From Candidatus Omnitrophota bacterium (lineage in GTDB: Bacteria; Omnitrophota; Gorgyraeia; Gygaellales; Profunditerraquicolaceae), in NCBI GenBank assembly GCA_903852325.1, contig CAINQO010000074.1:1-59913 (forward strand): DNA of 59,913 nt. The letters run 5' to 3'. The first letter of the stretch is position 1. Each line of letters begins with the position of its first letter. The notes beneath the pieces are model-generated. The model had not been told where the DNA came from, did not search any database, and saw only the letters and a list, made by a program, of their open reading frames with translations. The position numbers were made by a program, and so were the translations under genes. Positions 19,688 through 29,294 of this stretch are shown piece after piece.

Positions 19688-20890
19688 ATGGCTAAGGACA
19701 AATTTGTTAGAAATAAACCGCACGTAAACATCGGGACCATCGGACATATCGATCATGGTAAAACCACGCTTACTGCTGCCATTTGTAATGTTCTTTCAAA
19801 ACTCGGCCAGGCCACTGCCCGTGATTATGCGGATATCGCCAAGGGTGGAACGGTAAGAGACGAGACAAAAGTTGTTACGATTTCGGTTGCGCACGTGGAA
19901 TATGAAACTGCCACGCGCCACTATGCACATATAGACTGCCCCGGCCACGCTGATTACATCAAAAACATGATCACCGGTGCCGCGCAGATGGACGGAGCGA
20001 TTTTAGTCGTTTCTGCCGCTGACGGCCCGATGCCTCAAACCAGGGAGCATATCCTTCTGGCGCGTCAGGTGAACGTTCCCAGCATGGTTGTATTTATGAA
20101 TAAAGTCGACCTGGTTGACGATAAAGAGCTTCTGGATTTAGTCGAAATGGAGATCAGGGACCTTTTAACCAAATACGGATTCCCGGGAGACAAGACTCCG
20201 ATCATCCGCGGAAGCGCCAATAAAGCTTATTCGGCTACGGATGCTAATAGCCCGGAAGCCAAGTGCATTATGGACCTGATGAAAGCGGTTGATGAGTTTA
20301 TTCCTCTTCCGGCAAGAGAGTTAGACAAGCCTTTACTGATGGCGGTTGAAGACGTATTCAGCATCGAAGGTAGAGGAACCGTGGCTACCGGAAGGATCGA
20401 ACGCGGCAAGGTAAAAGTCGGAGAAGAAGTCGAAATTATCGGTTTAAGGCCGGAAGCCAAGAAATCCGTAGTTACCGGGATAGAAATGTTCCGCAAGCTG
20501 CTGGATGAAGGTCTGGCCGGAGATAATGTCGGCCTTCTGTTAAGAGGCGTGGAAAAGAATGATATCGAGCGCGGGATGGTTATCGCCGCTCCGAAATCTA
20601 TCCTGCCCCACACCAAATTCAAAGCCCAGGTATATATTCTGACCAAAGAAGAAGGCGGAAGGCATACCCCGTTCTTCAAGGGTTACCGGCCGCAGTTCTA
20701 TTTCCGGACCACTGACGTTACCGGAGCCGCGACCTTGCCTGAAGGCGTAGAAATGGTCATGCCCGGCGATAACGTGACTTTGGAAGTAGAGTTGATCACT
20801 CCCATCGCCATCGAAAAGGAATCCCGCTTTGCCATTCGTGAAGGCGGACATACCGTAGGAGCGGGAGTAGTTACGGAAGTCATCAAATAA
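19688..20890 (+). CDS. tuf: Elongation factor Tu
   Basis: Delivers aminoacyl-tRNA to the ribosome. It is 400 aa. Motifs: [34 protein letters not shown] and the domain II/III landmark [14 protein letters not shown] very strong AGGAGG lies upstream of the ATG, consistent with high expression. It ends two bases before rpsJ. Only one copy lies in this window. Confidence 0.98.
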   Translation: MAKDKFVRNKPHVNIGTIGHIDHGKTTLTAAICNVLSKLGQATARDYADIAKGGTVRDETKVVTISVAHVEYETATRHYAHIDCPGHADYIKNMITGAAQMDGAILVVSAADGPMPQTREHILLARQVNVPSMVVFMNKVDLVDDKELLDLVEMEIRDLLTKYGFPGDKTPIIRGSANKAYSATDANSPEAKCIMDLMKAVDEFIPLPARELDKPLLMAVEDVFSIEGRGTVATGRIERGKVKVGEEVEIIGLRPEAKKSVVTGIEMFRKLLDEGLAGDNVGLLLRGVEKNDIERGMVIAAPKSILPHTKFKAQVYILTKEEGGRHTPFFKGYRPQFYFRTTDVTGAATLPEGVEMVMPGDNVTLEVELITPIAIEKESRFAIREGGHTVGAGVVTEVIK

Positions 20891-20892
20891 AA

Positions 20893-21198
20893 ATGAACAC
20901 GCAAAAGATCAGGATCAAATTAAAAGCCTATGATCACCGTTTGCTGGACCAAGCGGTAATCGAAATTGTGGATACGGTTAAGCGTACTGGCGCCCGGATA
21001 TCGGGGCCAGTACCGCTTCCCACAAAAAGGGAAATTTATACGGTACTGCGTTCTCCGCACGTGGATAAAAAATCGCGGGAACAGTTTGATTTGTCTACCC
21101 ATAAGCGCCTTATTGACATCTTTGAGCCCACAGCCAAGACCATCGATTCCTTAAGGAAATTAAACCTGCCTGCAGGAGTGGACGTAGAAATCAAGTAG
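20893..21198 (+). CDS. rpsJ: 30S ribosomal protein S10 (NusE)
   Basis: 30S head protein that also acts as NusE in antitermination with NusG. It is 101 aa: [17 protein letters not shown] at the start, then [19 protein letters not shown] and [11 protein letters not shown]. It is directly downstream of tuf, so the str and S10 series appear joined without an S10-operon leader of the E. coli type. Confidence 0.97.
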   Translation: MNTQKIRIKLKAYDHRLLDQAVIEIVDTVKRTGARISGPVPLPTKREIYTVLRSPHVDKKSREQFDLSTHKRLIDIFEPTAKTIDSLRKLNLPAGVDVEIK

Positions 21199-21225
21199 TA
21201 AATCACACTAAACTATATAAATCAA

Positions 21226-21876
21226 ATGATTGGATTGATCGGAAAAAAAATCGGAATGACTCAAATTTTCGCCGCGGATAACAGCCTGGTAGGCGTGACC
21301 GCGATCGAGGCTGGCCCCTGCCCGGTATTGATGGTAGGAGAGAAAAATATCCAGCTGGGATTCGACCTGGCCCGGGCAAAAAGCGTAAAAAAAGCGCAAG
21401 CCGGGTTGTATAAGAAATTGAAGATCGCCCCGCGTAAAATAATCAGGGACGTGACCAAGGACGCCGTAGCCGAATATAAAGTCGGGGATGAGCTCAAGGT
21501 CGACCTGTTCAGCGAAGGTGATTTTGTGGATGTAAAAGGAGTTTCCATCGGCAAAGGTTTCGCCGGCGGGATGAAACGGTGGCATTGGAAAGGCGGCCCG
21601 CGCACGCACGGTTCGACTTCCCATCGCCGGGTCGGTTCCATCGGCTCAAGCACCACTCCCGGAAGAGTTTTCCGGGGCCACCATATGCCCGGGCACATGG
21701 GAGCCAAAGGTGTAACCGTACAGAATTTAAAAGTCATTAAAGTGGACTTAGCCAACAACCTTTTGTTAATCGAAGGCGGAGTTCCCGGATTTAAGAACGG
21801 CTATTTAATAGTCACCAAGGCCTTAAAGAAAAAAAGAAAACCAGTAGCCGCGGCCGTCAAAACAGCAAAGAAATAA
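21226..21876 (+). CDS. rplC: 50S ribosomal protein L3
   Basis: Reaches toward the peptidyl-transferase centre. It is 216 aa: MIGLIGKKIGMTQIF start; central GGMKRWHWKGGPRTHGS with RRVGSIGSS and PGHMG. It lies 27 bp after rpsJ with no clear hairpin. A short Lys-rich tail (KKKRKPVAAAVKTAKK) extends the C-terminus. Confidence 0.96.
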   Translation: MIGLIGKKIGMTQIFAADNSLVGVTAIEAGPCPVLMVGEKNIQLGFDLARAKSVKKAQAGLYKKLKIAPRKIIRDVTKDAVAEYKVGDELKVDLFSEGDFVDVKGVSIGKGFAGGMKRWHWKGGPRTHGSTSHRRVGSIGSSTTPGRVFRGHHMPGHMGAKGVTVQNLKVIKVDLANNLLLIEGGVPGFKNGYLIVTKALKKKRKPVAAAVKTAKK

Positions 21877-21885
21877 ACTAAAATT

Positions 21886-22578
21886 ATGGATAAAGAAAAT
21901 TACGATTTAAAGGAAAAACCGGTAAAGACAGAATTTACCCTGCCGATATATAATTGCGAAGGCAAAGAGGTGGAAACGATTACGCTCAACGCCGGTGTTT
22001 TCGACGGCAGCCAGAACCTGGACTGCCTGCACCAGGCGATTTCCGCCTACATGGCCAACCAAAGAAAAGGGCTGGCCTCGACCAAGACCCGCGGCGAAGT
22101 TTCCGGCGGCGGCAAGAAGCCCTGGAAACAAAAGGGCACCGGCCGGGCGCGCGTCGGTTCTACCCGTTCTCCGCTCTGGAAGCACGGCGGCGTAGTTTTT
22201 GGCCCTCATCCGCGCGATTTTTCTTATGTCCTTCCGCAAAAGATTAAAGCCCAGGCGTTAAAAACCACCTTAAATGCCAAGCTGATTGAAAATAACTTCA
22301 TGATTTTAGATGAATTCAAGATCGCCTCCGCCAAGACTAAACAGGCGATGGAAGTGTTCTCGAATATAAAATTGTTCTCGGCTAAAGCTAAAAAACCGGC
22401 GAAAGTCCTGTTCCTTACGCATAAATTAGACGCCCAGTTAAAGCAGGCGCTAGACAATATCAGTTTTCTTACCGTAGACCAGGCTTCTGACTGCCACGCG
22501 TACGAGGTAATGAATAATCAGAAATTATTGATTACCAAAGCGGCTTTAGCGGATTTAACCCAGAGGTTAAAGTCATGA
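21886..22578 (+). CDS. rplD: 50S ribosomal protein L4
   Basis: Exit-tunnel protein. It is 230 aa: conserved loop TRGEVSGGGKKPWKQKGTGR then GSTRSPLWKHGGVVFGP. About 15 N-terminal residues (MDKENYDLKEKPVKT) exceed the usual start. Its last four bases overlap the rplW start (ATGA). Confidence 0.96.
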   Translation: MDKENYDLKEKPVKTEFTLPIYNCEGKEVETITLNAGVFDGSQNLDCLHQAISAYMANQRKGLASTKTRGEVSGGGKKPWKQKGTGRARVGSTRSPLWKHGGVVFGPHPRDFSYVLPQKIKAQALKTTLNAKLIENNFMILDEFKIASAKTKQAMEVFSNIKLFSAKAKKPAKVLFLTHKLDAQLKQALDNISFLTVDQASDCHAYEVMNNQKLLITKAALADLTQRLKS

Positions 22579-22853
22579 GCCAGATACCCTTAGTGATCAA
22601 AGCTTTATTACAGACGGAAAAATCCAGCACCTATGTTTCCGGGGGAAAATACCTTTTTCTGGTGAATAACGCCGCCAATAAGATCCAGATCAAGCGGGCG
22701 GTGGAGCAGGCTTACAAGGTAAAAGTGAAGAACGTGAATACGTTTATATCCGGCGGAAAATTAAAAAGAGTCAGACACCAGTTGGGCCGCACCGTGGATA
22801 CCAAAAAAGCGGTGGTCACTTTGGCTGCCGGTCAAAAGATAGAGGTAGCATAA
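22575..22853 (+). CDS. rplW: 50S ribosomal protein L23
   Basis: Sits at the tunnel exit and docks SRP and trigger factor. It is 92 aa, with [13 protein letters not shown]-type core seen as [20 protein letters not shown] and a short C-terminal strand. It overlaps rplD by four bases. Confidence 0.94.
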   Translation: MSQIPLVIKALLQTEKSSTYVSGGKYLFLVNNAANKIQIKRAVEQAYKVKVKNVNTFISGGKLKRVRHQLGRTVDTKKAVVTLAAGQKIEVA

Positions 22854-22854
22854 G

Positions 22855-23691
22855 ATGGGAATCATTAAATTCAAACCGACTACTCCCAGCCGCAGGCACA
22901 TGAGCGGCCCGGATTTCAAGGAAATTACCAAAAATAAGCCGGAACGCGCTTTACTGCTGCCTTTAAAGAAGACCGGCGGAAGAAACGCTTTCGGCCGGAT
23001 TACTACCCGGCACATCGGCGGCGGGCATAAACGCATGCTGCGTATCGTGGATTTTAAACGCGATATTTACGACCAGCCGGCCAATGTCCTGGCCATCGAG
23101 TATGATCCTAACCGTTCCGCCAGGATCGCGCTGGTAGAATATCCGGACAAAAAGAGACGTTACATCATCGCTCCCCTAGGGCTCAATGTCGGGGATACGA
23201 TCGTTTCCAGTAACCAAAAAGAAGTAGAGATCAAACAAGGCAATTGTTTGCTTTTACGCAGTATTCCTTCCGGAACCCTGATCCACAATATTGAATTATC
23301 ACCGGGTAAGGGCGGTCAGATCGTGCGCAGCGCCGGAACCAGCGCCCAGATCATGGCCAAGGAAGGGGATTGGGCGCACCTTAGATTACCTTCCGGGGAA
23401 ATAAGACTGGTAAGTTTAGATTGCCACGCGACCATCGGGCAGATCGGCAATGTCGACCATGACGCGATCGTTTTAGGCAAAGCCGGAAAAAGCCGCTGGC
23501 TGGGAATTAAGCCTTCCGTCAGAGGCGTGGTGATGAATCCTTTTGACCATCCGCACGGCGGCGGCGAAGGTAAAAGCGGACAGGGTAATCCGCATCCGGT
23601 TACCCCCTGGGGCAAACCGACTAAAGGATACCGGACCCGCAACCGCAAGAAATATTCCAACAAGTTCATCGTTAAGAGAAGGAAACCATAA
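22855..23691 (+). CDS. rplB: 50S ribosomal protein L2
   Basis: Essential 23S rRNA-binding protein near the peptidyl-transferase centre. It is 278 aa, with [35 protein letters not shown] and the catalytic-region tail [18 protein letters not shown]. It lies one base after rplW and 2 bp before rpsS. Confidence 0.98.
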   Translation: MGIIKFKPTTPSRRHMSGPDFKEITKNKPERALLLPLKKTGGRNAFGRITTRHIGGGHKRMLRIVDFKRDIYDQPANVLAIEYDPNRSARIALVEYPDKKRRYIIAPLGLNVGDTIVSSNQKEVEIKQGNCLLLRSIPSGTLIHNIELSPGKGGQIVRSAGTSAQIMAKEGDWAHLRLPSGEIRLVSLDCHATIGQIGNVDHDAIVLGKAGKSRWLGIKPSVRGVVMNPFDHPHGGGEGKSGQGNPHPVTPWGKPTKGYRTRNRKKYSNKFIVKRRKP

Positions 23692-23693
23692 TT

Positions 23694-23981
23694 ATGCCGC
23701 GCTCACTGAAAAAAGGTCCGTATGTCGAGGAAAGTTTATTAAAAAAGATCCAGAAGCAGACCAAAGCCGGGCTGCGCCAGGCGATCAAGACCTGGAGCCG
23801 CCGTTCGACGATTATCCCGGATTTTGTCGGCCTGACTTTCGCCGTGCATGACGGTAAGAAACATGTCCCGGTTTTTGTCACCGAAAATATGGTCGGGCAT
23901 AAGCTGGGAGAGTTCGCTCCTTCCCGGATCTTCAGGAAACACGGCGGTATCAAGGCCAAGAAGGCTGCGGAGAAAACATAA
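23694..23981 (+). CDS. rpsS: 30S ribosomal protein S19
   Basis: 30S head protein contacting S13. It is 95 aa: [38 protein letters not shown], then [16 protein letters not shown]. Confidence 0.97.
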   Translation: MPRSLKKGPYVEESLLKKIQKQTKAGLRQAIKTWSRRSTIIPDFVGLTFAVHDGKKHVPVFVTENMVGHKLGEFAPSRIFRKHGGIKAKKAAEKT

Positions 23982-23983
23982 AA

Positions 23984-24322
23984 ATGATTGCTAAAGCTGA
24001 AGGAAAATTTTTAAGGCTTTCACCCAGCAAAGTACGGCTGGTATTGGACCTGATCCGCAACAAGGATGCGCAGGAAGCCCAAAGTATCCTGCTCCATTTG
24101 AATAAGCGGCCGAAAGAGTTCTTAAGCAAAATTTTAAAATCCGCGATCGCTAATGCCAAGGTCAAAGGATTTGCCGTAGATAAATTATACGTTTCCAAGG
24201 CCCTTTGCAATCCGGGGCCGATGTGGAAAAGGTTTAAAGCCGCGGCTTTTGGCCGCGCTGCTTCGATCGTCAAGCGCACGGTGCATATTAAAATAGAATT
24301 AGATTTAAAACCTGGAGAATAA
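23984..24322 (+). CDS. rplV: 50S ribosomal protein L22
   Basis: Beta-hairpin lines the exit tunnel. It is 112 aa: LRLSPSKVRLVLDLIR near the start and GPMWKRFKAAAFGRAASIVK in the hairpin region. It is two bases after rpsS and three before rpsC. Confidence 0.96.
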   Translation: MIAKAEGKFLRLSPSKVRLVLDLIRNKDAQEAQSILLHLNKRPKEFLSKILKSAIANAKVKGFAVDKLYVSKALCNPGPMWKRFKAAAFGRAASIVKRTVHIKIELDLKPGE

Positions 24323-24325
24323 TTC

Positions 24326-25057
24326 ATGGGTCATAAGGTAAGTCCTTTATTATTAAGGATCGGTTTTATAAGGCAATGGCATTCGCGTTGGTTTGCTAAA
24401 CCCAAAGATTTTCCTGCGTTCATTATGCAGGATTATAAGATCAGAAAATTCATTAAGAGCAAGTTTAAGCAAGCGGCGATCTCCAAGATCGTGGTGGAGA
24501 GATTAGCGGAACGGATTAAAGTCCGCATATTTTCCGCCCGCCCGGGGATCATCATCGGCCGTCACGGTTCGGATATCGAACGCCTGCGTTCGGATTTGAA
24601 TGGTCTGGTAAAGAATGAGTTGTCCATCGACATCCAGGAAGTGAATAATCCTACCTGGGATGCGCAGCTGGTGGCTGAAAATATCGCCTTGCAGCAGGAA
24701 AAAAGGATCGCTTTCCGCCGGGCAGTGAAAAGGGCGATGGAACAGTCCATTCAGACCGGGGTAAAAGGGATCCGCGTGTGCTGTTCCGGCCGGCTTAACG
24801 GGGCGGAAATGGGCCGCAAAGAAACTTACCGCATGGGCAAAATCCCCCTGCAGACTTTACGCGCCGATATTGACTATGGTTTTGCCGAAGCTTTGACCAC
24901 TTATGGCTTGATCGGGGTCAAGGTTTGGATCTATAAGGGAGATATCCTGGGGAAACAATTTGTCCAGGAAGATACTAAACCCGTACAGCAGCCCGGGGCA
25001 CCCAAAGACCCGTCCCGGCAGCGGCCGCCAATGGGTAGACAAGACGCCCAGCGCTAA
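24326..25057 (+). CDS. rpsC: 30S ribosomal protein S3
   Basis: Forms part of the mRNA entry channel. It is 243 aa: MGHKVSPLLLRIGF start, KH domain (RPGIIIGRHGSDIERLR) and C-terminal domain (GVKGIRVCCSGRLNGAEM). It has a Pro/Gln/Arg-rich tail (about residues 217-243). The last codons and stop form part of the hairpin leader of rplP. Confidence 0.97.
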   Translation: MGHKVSPLLLRIGFIRQWHSRWFAKPKDFPAFIMQDYKIRKFIKSKFKQAAISKIVVERLAERIKVRIFSARPGIIIGRHGSDIERLRSDLNGLVKNELSIDIQEVNNPTWDAQLVAENIALQQEKRIAFRRAVKRAMEQSIQTGVKGIRVCCSGRLNGAEMGRKETYRMGKIPLQTLRADIDYGFAEALTTYGLIGVKVWIYKGDILGKQFVQEDTKPVQQPGAPKDPSRQRPPMGRQDAQR

Positions 25058-25094
25058 AAGGTATTGCGTTGGCATTATCTAGGTAGATAAGGAG
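25046..25094 (+). promoter_or_regulatory. Two-hairpin leader element ending in Shine-Dalgarno, before rplP
   Basis: Hairpin A: GCC (25046-25048) and CGC (25052-25054) pair with GCG (25066-25068) and GGC (25071-25073), loop TAAAAGGTATT. Hairpin B: TTATCT (25075-25080), loop AGGT, AGATAA (25085-25090), merging into AAGGAG (25089-25094) before ATG 25102. The 34 bases from 25061 match the rpsK leader (33536 on) at 30 positions, with the last 20 identical. Confidence 0.7.
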
Positions 25095-25101
25095 CAAGTA
25101 A

Positions 25102-25518
25102 ATGGCTTTAATGCCTAAAAGAGTTAAATACCGTAAATTACAAAAGGGCCAGCGCCGCGGAATAGCGACTACCGGGGCAACCGTTTCCTTCGGGGAATTC
25201 GGCCTGAAATCTTTAGATAACGGTTGGATCAAGAATACCCAGATCGAAGCCGTGCGCGTCATTCTGGCGCGCCAGCTGCATAAAGGCGGAAAACTGTGGA
25301 TTAGGATCTTTCCGGACAAATCCATTACCAAGAAGCCGGCGGAAGTGCGTATGGGTAAAGGTAAAGGGGACCTGGACCATTGGGTTTGCGTGGTCAAGCG
25401 GGGGCGCGTGCTTTTTGAGTTAGGCGGAGTCCCTCAGGAATACGCCAAGGCCTGTTTTCGCCTGGCGGCATATAAAATACCGCTGCGCACAAAATTCGTA
25501 ACCAGGGTGCATAAATAA
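25102..25518 (+). CDS. rplP: 50S ribosomal protein L16
   Basis: Contacts A-site tRNA. It is 138 aa: [11 protein letters not shown]-type start ([12 protein letters not shown]), [20 protein letters not shown] and the conserved [18 protein letters not shown]. It is preceded by the structured leader and followed two bases later by rpmC. Confidence 0.97.
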   Translation: MALMPKRVKYRKLQKGQRRGIATTGATVSFGEFGLKSLDNGWIKNTQIEAVRVILARQLHKGGKLWIRIFPDKSITKKPAEVRMGKGKGDLDHWVCVVKRGRVLFELGGVPQEYAKACFRLAAYKIPLRTKFVTRVHK

Positions 25519-25519
25519 A

Positions 25520-25711
25520 ATGAAACCGACTGAATTAAGGAATTTAACTAAGGATGAGTTACTGGACAAGGAAAAAGGCCTGTACGCGGAATTGGCCAAG
25601 CTGAACACGCAGCGCTATACAGGCAACGTGGAAAAGCCGCATAAGTTTGCACTGGTCAGGAAAGATATCGCGCGCATCAGGACAATCTTAAACGAAAAGA
25701 AAGATAAATAA
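25520..25711 (+). CDS. rpmC: 50S ribosomal protein L29
   Basis: Small helical-hairpin protein by the tunnel exit, next to L23. It is 63 aa: MKPTELRNLTKDELLDKEK, then KPHKFALVRKDIARIRTIL. One base separates it from each neighbour. Confidence 0.94.
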   Translation: MKPTELRNLTKDELLDKEKGLYAELAKLNTQRYTGNVEKPHKFALVRKDIARIRTILNEKKDK

Positions 25712-25712
25712 G

Positions 25713-25994
25713 ATGGGTAAACAAAAAGAATTTACCGGCACAGTAGTAAGCGATAAAATGCAGAAAACCGTGGTGGTGAAAACCATGCATTTAACCCGGC
25801 ATGCCAAATACGGCAAGACGGTCAAGCTGTACAATAAGTTTAAAGCCCACGATGAAAAGGGCGTGGCTAAGCTCGGGGATATGGTGTTGATCGTGGAAAC
25901 CCGCCCGTTGTCCAAAGATAAACGTTTTATCGTTAAGACGGTGCTTAAAAAAGCGCAGGGCGCGCAGGTAGCTTTGCCTGAGGAGATCCTATAA
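25713..25994 (+). CDS. rpsQ: 30S ribosomal protein S17
   Basis: Primary 16S rRNA-binding protein. It is 93 aa with GTVVSDKMQKTVVVKTMHL and KAHDEKGVAKLGDMVLIVET, plus about ten extra C-terminal residues beyond the fold. It directly abuts rplN. Confidence 0.96.
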   Translation: MGKQKEFTGTVVSDKMQKTVVVKTMHLTRHAKYGKTVKLYNKFKAHDEKGVAKLGDMVLIVETRPLSKDKRFIVKTVLKKAQGAQVALPEEIL

Positions 25995-26363
25995 ATGCTT
26001 CAATTACGCAGTATTTTTGATGTTGCCGACAATACCGGTGCCCGCAGGGCTTCCTTGATCTGTGTTTTGAAAAAAATGGGCAGCTTTAACGCTGAGATCG
26101 GCGACGTGATCAGGGTAAATATCAAGGAATCCATTCCGGGAGCCACGGTTAAAAAAGGTGAAATGGCCAGGGCGGTAATCGTGCGCACCCGGCACGATAT
26201 CAAAAGGGCGGACGGTTCGATCTTACGTTTTGACCGCAATGCCATCGTGATCATCGATGACAAAGACAATCCCCGGGGCACGCGCGTATTCGGCCCGGTT
26301 GCCCGCGAATTAAGGGACAAGAATTTTAATAAAATCATTTCTTTAGCACCCGAGGTAATTTAA
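25995..26363 (+). CDS. rplN: 50S ribosomal protein L14
   Basis: Forms an intersubunit bridge and binds the silencing factor RsfS in other bacteria. It is 122 aa, the standard length: MLQLRSIFDVADNTGARRAS at the start and GSILRFDRNAIVIIDDKDNP, ending AREL...SLAPEVI. Its stop overlaps the rplX ATG by one base. Confidence 0.97.
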   Translation: MLQLRSIFDVADNTGARRASLICVLKKMGSFNAEIGDVIRVNIKESIPGATVKKGEMARAVIVRTRHDIKRADGSILRFDRNAIVIIDDKDNPRGTRVFGPVARELRDKNFNKIISLAPEVI

Positions 26364-26674
26364 TGCAAAAGATCAAGAAAAACGATATAGTCCAGCTCAC
26401 CAAAGGCAAGGATAAAGGCAAACAGGGCAAGGTGATCAGTATTATTGAAGATGGCTCCCGGGCGATCATCGAGGGTTTGAATTTAGCCAAGAAACATAAG
26501 CGGCAGAGCCGCCAGGACCAGAAGGGCGGGATCATTTCGATTGAGATGCCGGTTTCGATTTCCAATCTTAAGTTATTCTGCAAACATTGCTCCAAGCCCA
26601 CCCGGATCGGCGCGGCGGTTTTAAAAGACGGAACAAAATCCAGGATCTGTAAGCTTTGTAAAGAGGCATTATAA
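26363..26674 (+). CDS. rplX: 50S ribosomal protein L24
   Basis: Assembly-initiator protein with an N-terminal KOW motif (KGKDKGKQGKVISI). It is 103 aa. The C-terminal half carries two CxxC pairs (CKHC, CKLC) in the common zinc-ribbon form of bacterial L24. It starts within the rplN stop and ends one base before rplE. Confidence 0.96.
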   Translation: MQKIKKNDIVQLTKGKDKGKQGKVISIIEDGSRAIIEGLNLAKKHKRQSRQDQKGGIISIEMPVSISNLKLFCKHCSKPTRIGAAVLKDGTKSRICKLCKEAL

Positions 26675-26675
26675 A

Positions 26676-27236
26676 ATGACACCGAGACTTTTAGAAAAAT
26701 ACCGTAATGAGATCGTTCCCCAGCTGATGAGCGATTTTAAGCTTAAGAATAAAATGGCCGTGCCGGTGGTGGAGAAGGTGGTCGTGAATATGGGTATCGG
26801 CGAAGGCACTCAGGATGTGAAAATGCTGGAGAAGGCGGTCGAAGAGCTGGGTAATATTACCGGCCAGAAACCGCTGATCCGCCGGGCGAAGAAAGCGATC
26901 GCCAATTTTAAAGTCCGCCAGGGCCAGGCAGTGGGCGCTAAGGTCACTTTGAGGAGGGCGATGATGTATGAATTTATCGACCGCCTGTTGAATATCTCTT
27001 TGCCCCGTATCCGCGATTTTCGCGGGGTCCCGCGGGATTCTTTCGATAAAGGGAATAATTATACCCTGGGCTTAAGCGAACAGATCATTTTCCCGGAGAT
27101 CGAATACGATAAAATTACCCGTTCTCAGGGGATGGATATTACTTTTGTGATCAAGAACGCCAAGAACCCGGATCAGGCGCGGGCTTTGCTGAAATATTTC
27201 GGGATGCCTTTTGTCCACGAGGAAGAAAAGAAATAA
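26676..27236 (+). CDS. rplE: 50S ribosomal protein L5
   Basis: Binds 5S rRNA in the central protuberance. It is 186 aa: NKMAVPVVEKVVVNMGIGEG and KVTLRRAMMYEFIDRLL with PRIRDFRGV. The C-terminus ends in Lys/Glu residues. A 38-bp spacer to rpsN shows nothing beyond a purine-rich ribosome-binding stretch. Confidence 0.97.
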   Translation: MTPRLLEKYRNEIVPQLMSDFKLKNKMAVPVVEKVVVNMGIGEGTQDVKMLEKAVEELGNITGQKPLIRRAKKAIANFKVRQGQAVGAKVTLRRAMMYEFIDRLLNISLPRIRDFRGVPRDSFDKGNNYTLGLSEQIIFPEIEYDKITRSQGMDITFVIKNAKNPDQARALLKYFGMPFVHEEEKK

Positions 27237-27274
27237 GCGGTTTACACAGGAAAAAATAAGGAAAAATATAAAAA

Positions 27275-27460
27275 ATGGCAAAGAATTCACAAATTGCAAG
27301 ATGGAAGAGGAAACCGAAGTTTTCCACCCGTAAATATAACCGCTGTGCGATCTGCGGCAGAAGCGGCGGATATTTAAGAAGGTTTCAACTTTGTCGTATT
27401 TGTTTCAGGGAGTTAGTCTGGCAGGGGCTGATCCCGGGCGTTAAAAAAGCCAGCTGGTAG
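27275..27460 (+). CDS. rpsN: 30S ribosomal protein S14, zinc type
   Basis: Late-assembling 30S head protein. It is 61 aa, the short zinc form: CAIC and CRIC make two CxxC pairs, with the terminal [11 protein letters not shown] typical of this type. The position between rplE and rpsH is the normal one. Confidence 0.97.
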   Translation: MAKNSQIARWKRKPKFSTRKYNRCAICGRSGGYLRRFQLCRICFRELVWQGLIPGVKKASW

Positions 27461-27470
27461 GCGGTTATTT

Positions 27471-27491
27471 AAAAATATTATAATTATTTTT
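27471..27491 (+). promoter_or_regulatory. AT-rich hairpin before rpsH
   Basis: AAAAATA and TATTTTT flank TTATAAT in the 40-bp rpsN-rpsH spacer. GGGGG follows, placed as the ribosome-binding site for ATG 27501. It may be a weak translational element; in E. coli S8 regulates its own operon in this area, but no S8-site consensus is evident here. Confidence 0.35.
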
Positions 27492-27500
27492 GGGGGCTAA

Positions 27501-27896
27501 ATGTCAAGAACAGATTTAATCGCGGATGTTTTCACAATTATACGTAATGCCATTATGATCAAGCGGGATACCGTAGACCTGCCGTCTTCCGGTAATATCC
27601 GGTCGATCATGGAAATTCTTAAAAAGAACGAATACATCGATAATTTCAAGCTGATCGAAGATAAAAAACAGGGGGTGGTCAGGGTTTATTTGAAATATAC
27701 CGCGGGAAAATCAGCGATCAAGAATATCAAGCGGATTTCCAAGCCCGGTTTAAGGGTTTATGTTAAAGGCAAAAAAGTGCCGACTGTTTTGCGCGGCAGG
27801 GGCTTGGCGATCGTTTCCACTTCTAAGGGCGTAATTACCGATAAAGAAGCCCGGGAATTGGGCGTGGGCGGCGAAGTTATCGGCTATATCTGGTAA
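27501..27896 (+). CDS. rpsH: 30S ribosomal protein S8
   Basis: Central-domain 16S rRNA-binding protein. It is 131 aa: DLIADVFTIIRNAIMIKRD, then LRGRGLAIVSTSKGVITDKE and GGEVIGYIW at the end. It follows the AT-rich hairpin described in the preceding spacer. Confidence 0.96.
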   Translation: MSRTDLIADVFTIIRNAIMIKRDTVDLPSSGNIRSIMEILKKNEYIDNFKLIEDKKQGVVRVYLKYTAGKSAIKNIKRISKPGLRVYVKGKKVPTVLRGRGLAIVSTSKGVITDKEARELGVGGEVIGYIW

Positions 27897-27920
27897 TTCA
27901 ATCATAAAGAGGAATCATTA

Positions 27921-28472
27921 ATGTCACGGATAGGAAAAAAGCTGGTTACCATACCAAAAGATGTAAAGGTCGAGGTCAAGGACGGGTTTGTTTGCGTTGA
28001 GGGGGCCAAGGGGAAGCTTAGCCAGAAACTGGCCTCCCGCATCAGCGTGGAGATAAAAGACGGTACGCTTTTGGTAAAAAGAGCGGGGGACAGCAAGGTA
28101 GATAAATCTCTGCACGGGTTATTCCGCGCTTTGATCGTGAATATGATCATCGGTGTCACCCAAGGGTACCTTAAGGAGTTGGAGATCCAGGGGGTCGGTT
28201 TTAAGGCGGCGGTAGCGGGGGATAAATTGAATATGGCCTTAGGGTTTTCGCACCCGGTAAATTACACAATCCCCGCGGGGATTAAAATCGAAACTCCCAA
28301 ACCCACGCAGGTGATCATTAGAGGTATCGATAAGGCGTTAATCGGAGAAGTGGCCACGGAAATCCGCGCGTTCTATCCGCCTGAACCTTATAAGGGCAAG
28401 GGTATTCGCTTTGTTGGCGAACACGTGAAGAAGAAAGTAGGAAAGGCGCAGGCAACCGGCGGCGGTAAATAA
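27921..28472 (+). CDS. rplF: 50S ribosomal protein L6
   Basis: Located beside the sarcin-ricin loop. It is 183 aa: MSRIGKKLVTIPKDVKVEV start, LEIQGVGFKAAVAGDKLNM, and C-terminal IRAFYPPEPYKGKGIRF. A good AGAGGAATC ribosome-binding stretch precedes the ATG. Confidence 0.97.
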   Translation: MSRIGKKLVTIPKDVKVEVKDGFVCVEGAKGKLSQKLASRISVEIKDGTLLVKRAGDSKVDKSLHGLFRALIVNMIIGVTQGYLKELEIQGVGFKAAVAGDKLNMALGFSHPVNYTIPAGIKIETPKPTQVIIRGIDKALIGEVATEIRAFYPPEPYKGKGIRFVGEHVKKKVGKAQATGGGK

Positions 28473-28473
28473 A

Positions 28474-28833
28474 ATGAGAAAAAAAGAAGAGTTAAGGCTT
28501 AAAAGGCATAAAAGAATCAAGATGAAAATGTTCGGCACTCCGGAGAAACCGCGTCTCATCGTGCACCGGTCATTGAAGAATATTTCGGCGCAGGTCATCG
28601 ATGATACCGTAGGGAAAGTCTTGTTTTCCCTCTCCACGAAGGATAAAGCGATAAAACAAAAATTCAGCAGCGCTGGAAACCTTAAATCCTCGGAGTTGTT
28701 TGGGGAATTGTTCGCCCAGACCGCCAAGGAAAAAGGGGTGAGTAAGGTAATTTTCGACCGGGCAGGGTATCTTTACCACGGCAGGATCAAATCTTTTGCC
28801 GAGTCTTTAAGAAAAGGCGGAATGGAGTTTTAA
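28474..28833 (+). CDS. rplR: 50S ribosomal protein L18
   Basis: 5S rRNA partner of L5. It is 119 aa: RLKRHKRIKMKMFGTPEKPR then LIVHRSLKNISAQVIDD, ending FDRAGYLYHGRIKSFAESLR. It is one base after rplF. Confidence 0.96.
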   Translation: MRKKEELRLKRHKRIKMKMFGTPEKPRLIVHRSLKNISAQVIDDTVGKVLFSLSTKDKAIKQKFSSAGNLKSSELFGELFAQTAKEKGVSKVIFDRAGYLYHGRIKSFAESLRKGGMEF

Positions 28834-28836
28834 ATT

Positions 28837-29289
28837 ATGCGTGAATTGAATATCGGACAGCAGTCGGATTTAATCGAAAAAGTGATCAGTATAAACCGCG
28901 TCACCAAAGTTACCAAGGGCGGAAAGAAACTGCATTTCAGCGCCCTGGTCGTCGTGGGCGACGCTAAAGGCAGGGTTGGTTTTGCTTTGGATAAGGCCAA
29001 TGAAGTTGCCGAGGCCATCCGCAAATCCCTGACTAAAGCCAAGAAAAGCCTGTTTAAAGTGCCTTTAGAAGGCTCAACTATCCCTCACGAGATAATCGGT
29101 AAATTCGGGGCTGCTTCGGTCATGCTTAAACCGGCAAGCGAAGGAACCGGGGTTATCGCCGCCGGTCCGGTGCGCGCGGTGTGTGAAGCCGCCGGGATCC
29201 GGGACATCCTGACTAAATGTTTAAAATCGAATAATCCGATCAATGTCATCAAAGCGACTATGCAGGGCTTAAAGGAACTTAAACCTTAA
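28837..29289 (+). CDS. rpsE: 30S ribosomal protein S5
   Basis: Decoding-accuracy protein at the mRNA entry. It is 150 aa, short at the N-terminus: [20 protein letters not shown] (S5 RNA-binding domain) and [19 protein letters not shown]. rplO follows after 5 bp; the rpmD (L30) gene that often lies here is missing. Confidence 0.97.
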   Translation: MRELNIGQQSDLIEKVISINRVTKVTKGGKKLHFSALVVVGDAKGRVGFALDKANEVAEAIRKSLTKAKKSLFKVPLEGSTIPHEIIGKFGAASVMLKPASEGTGVIAAGPVRAVCEAAGIRDILTKCLKSNNPINVIKATMQGLKELKP

Positions 29290-29294
29290 ATAAA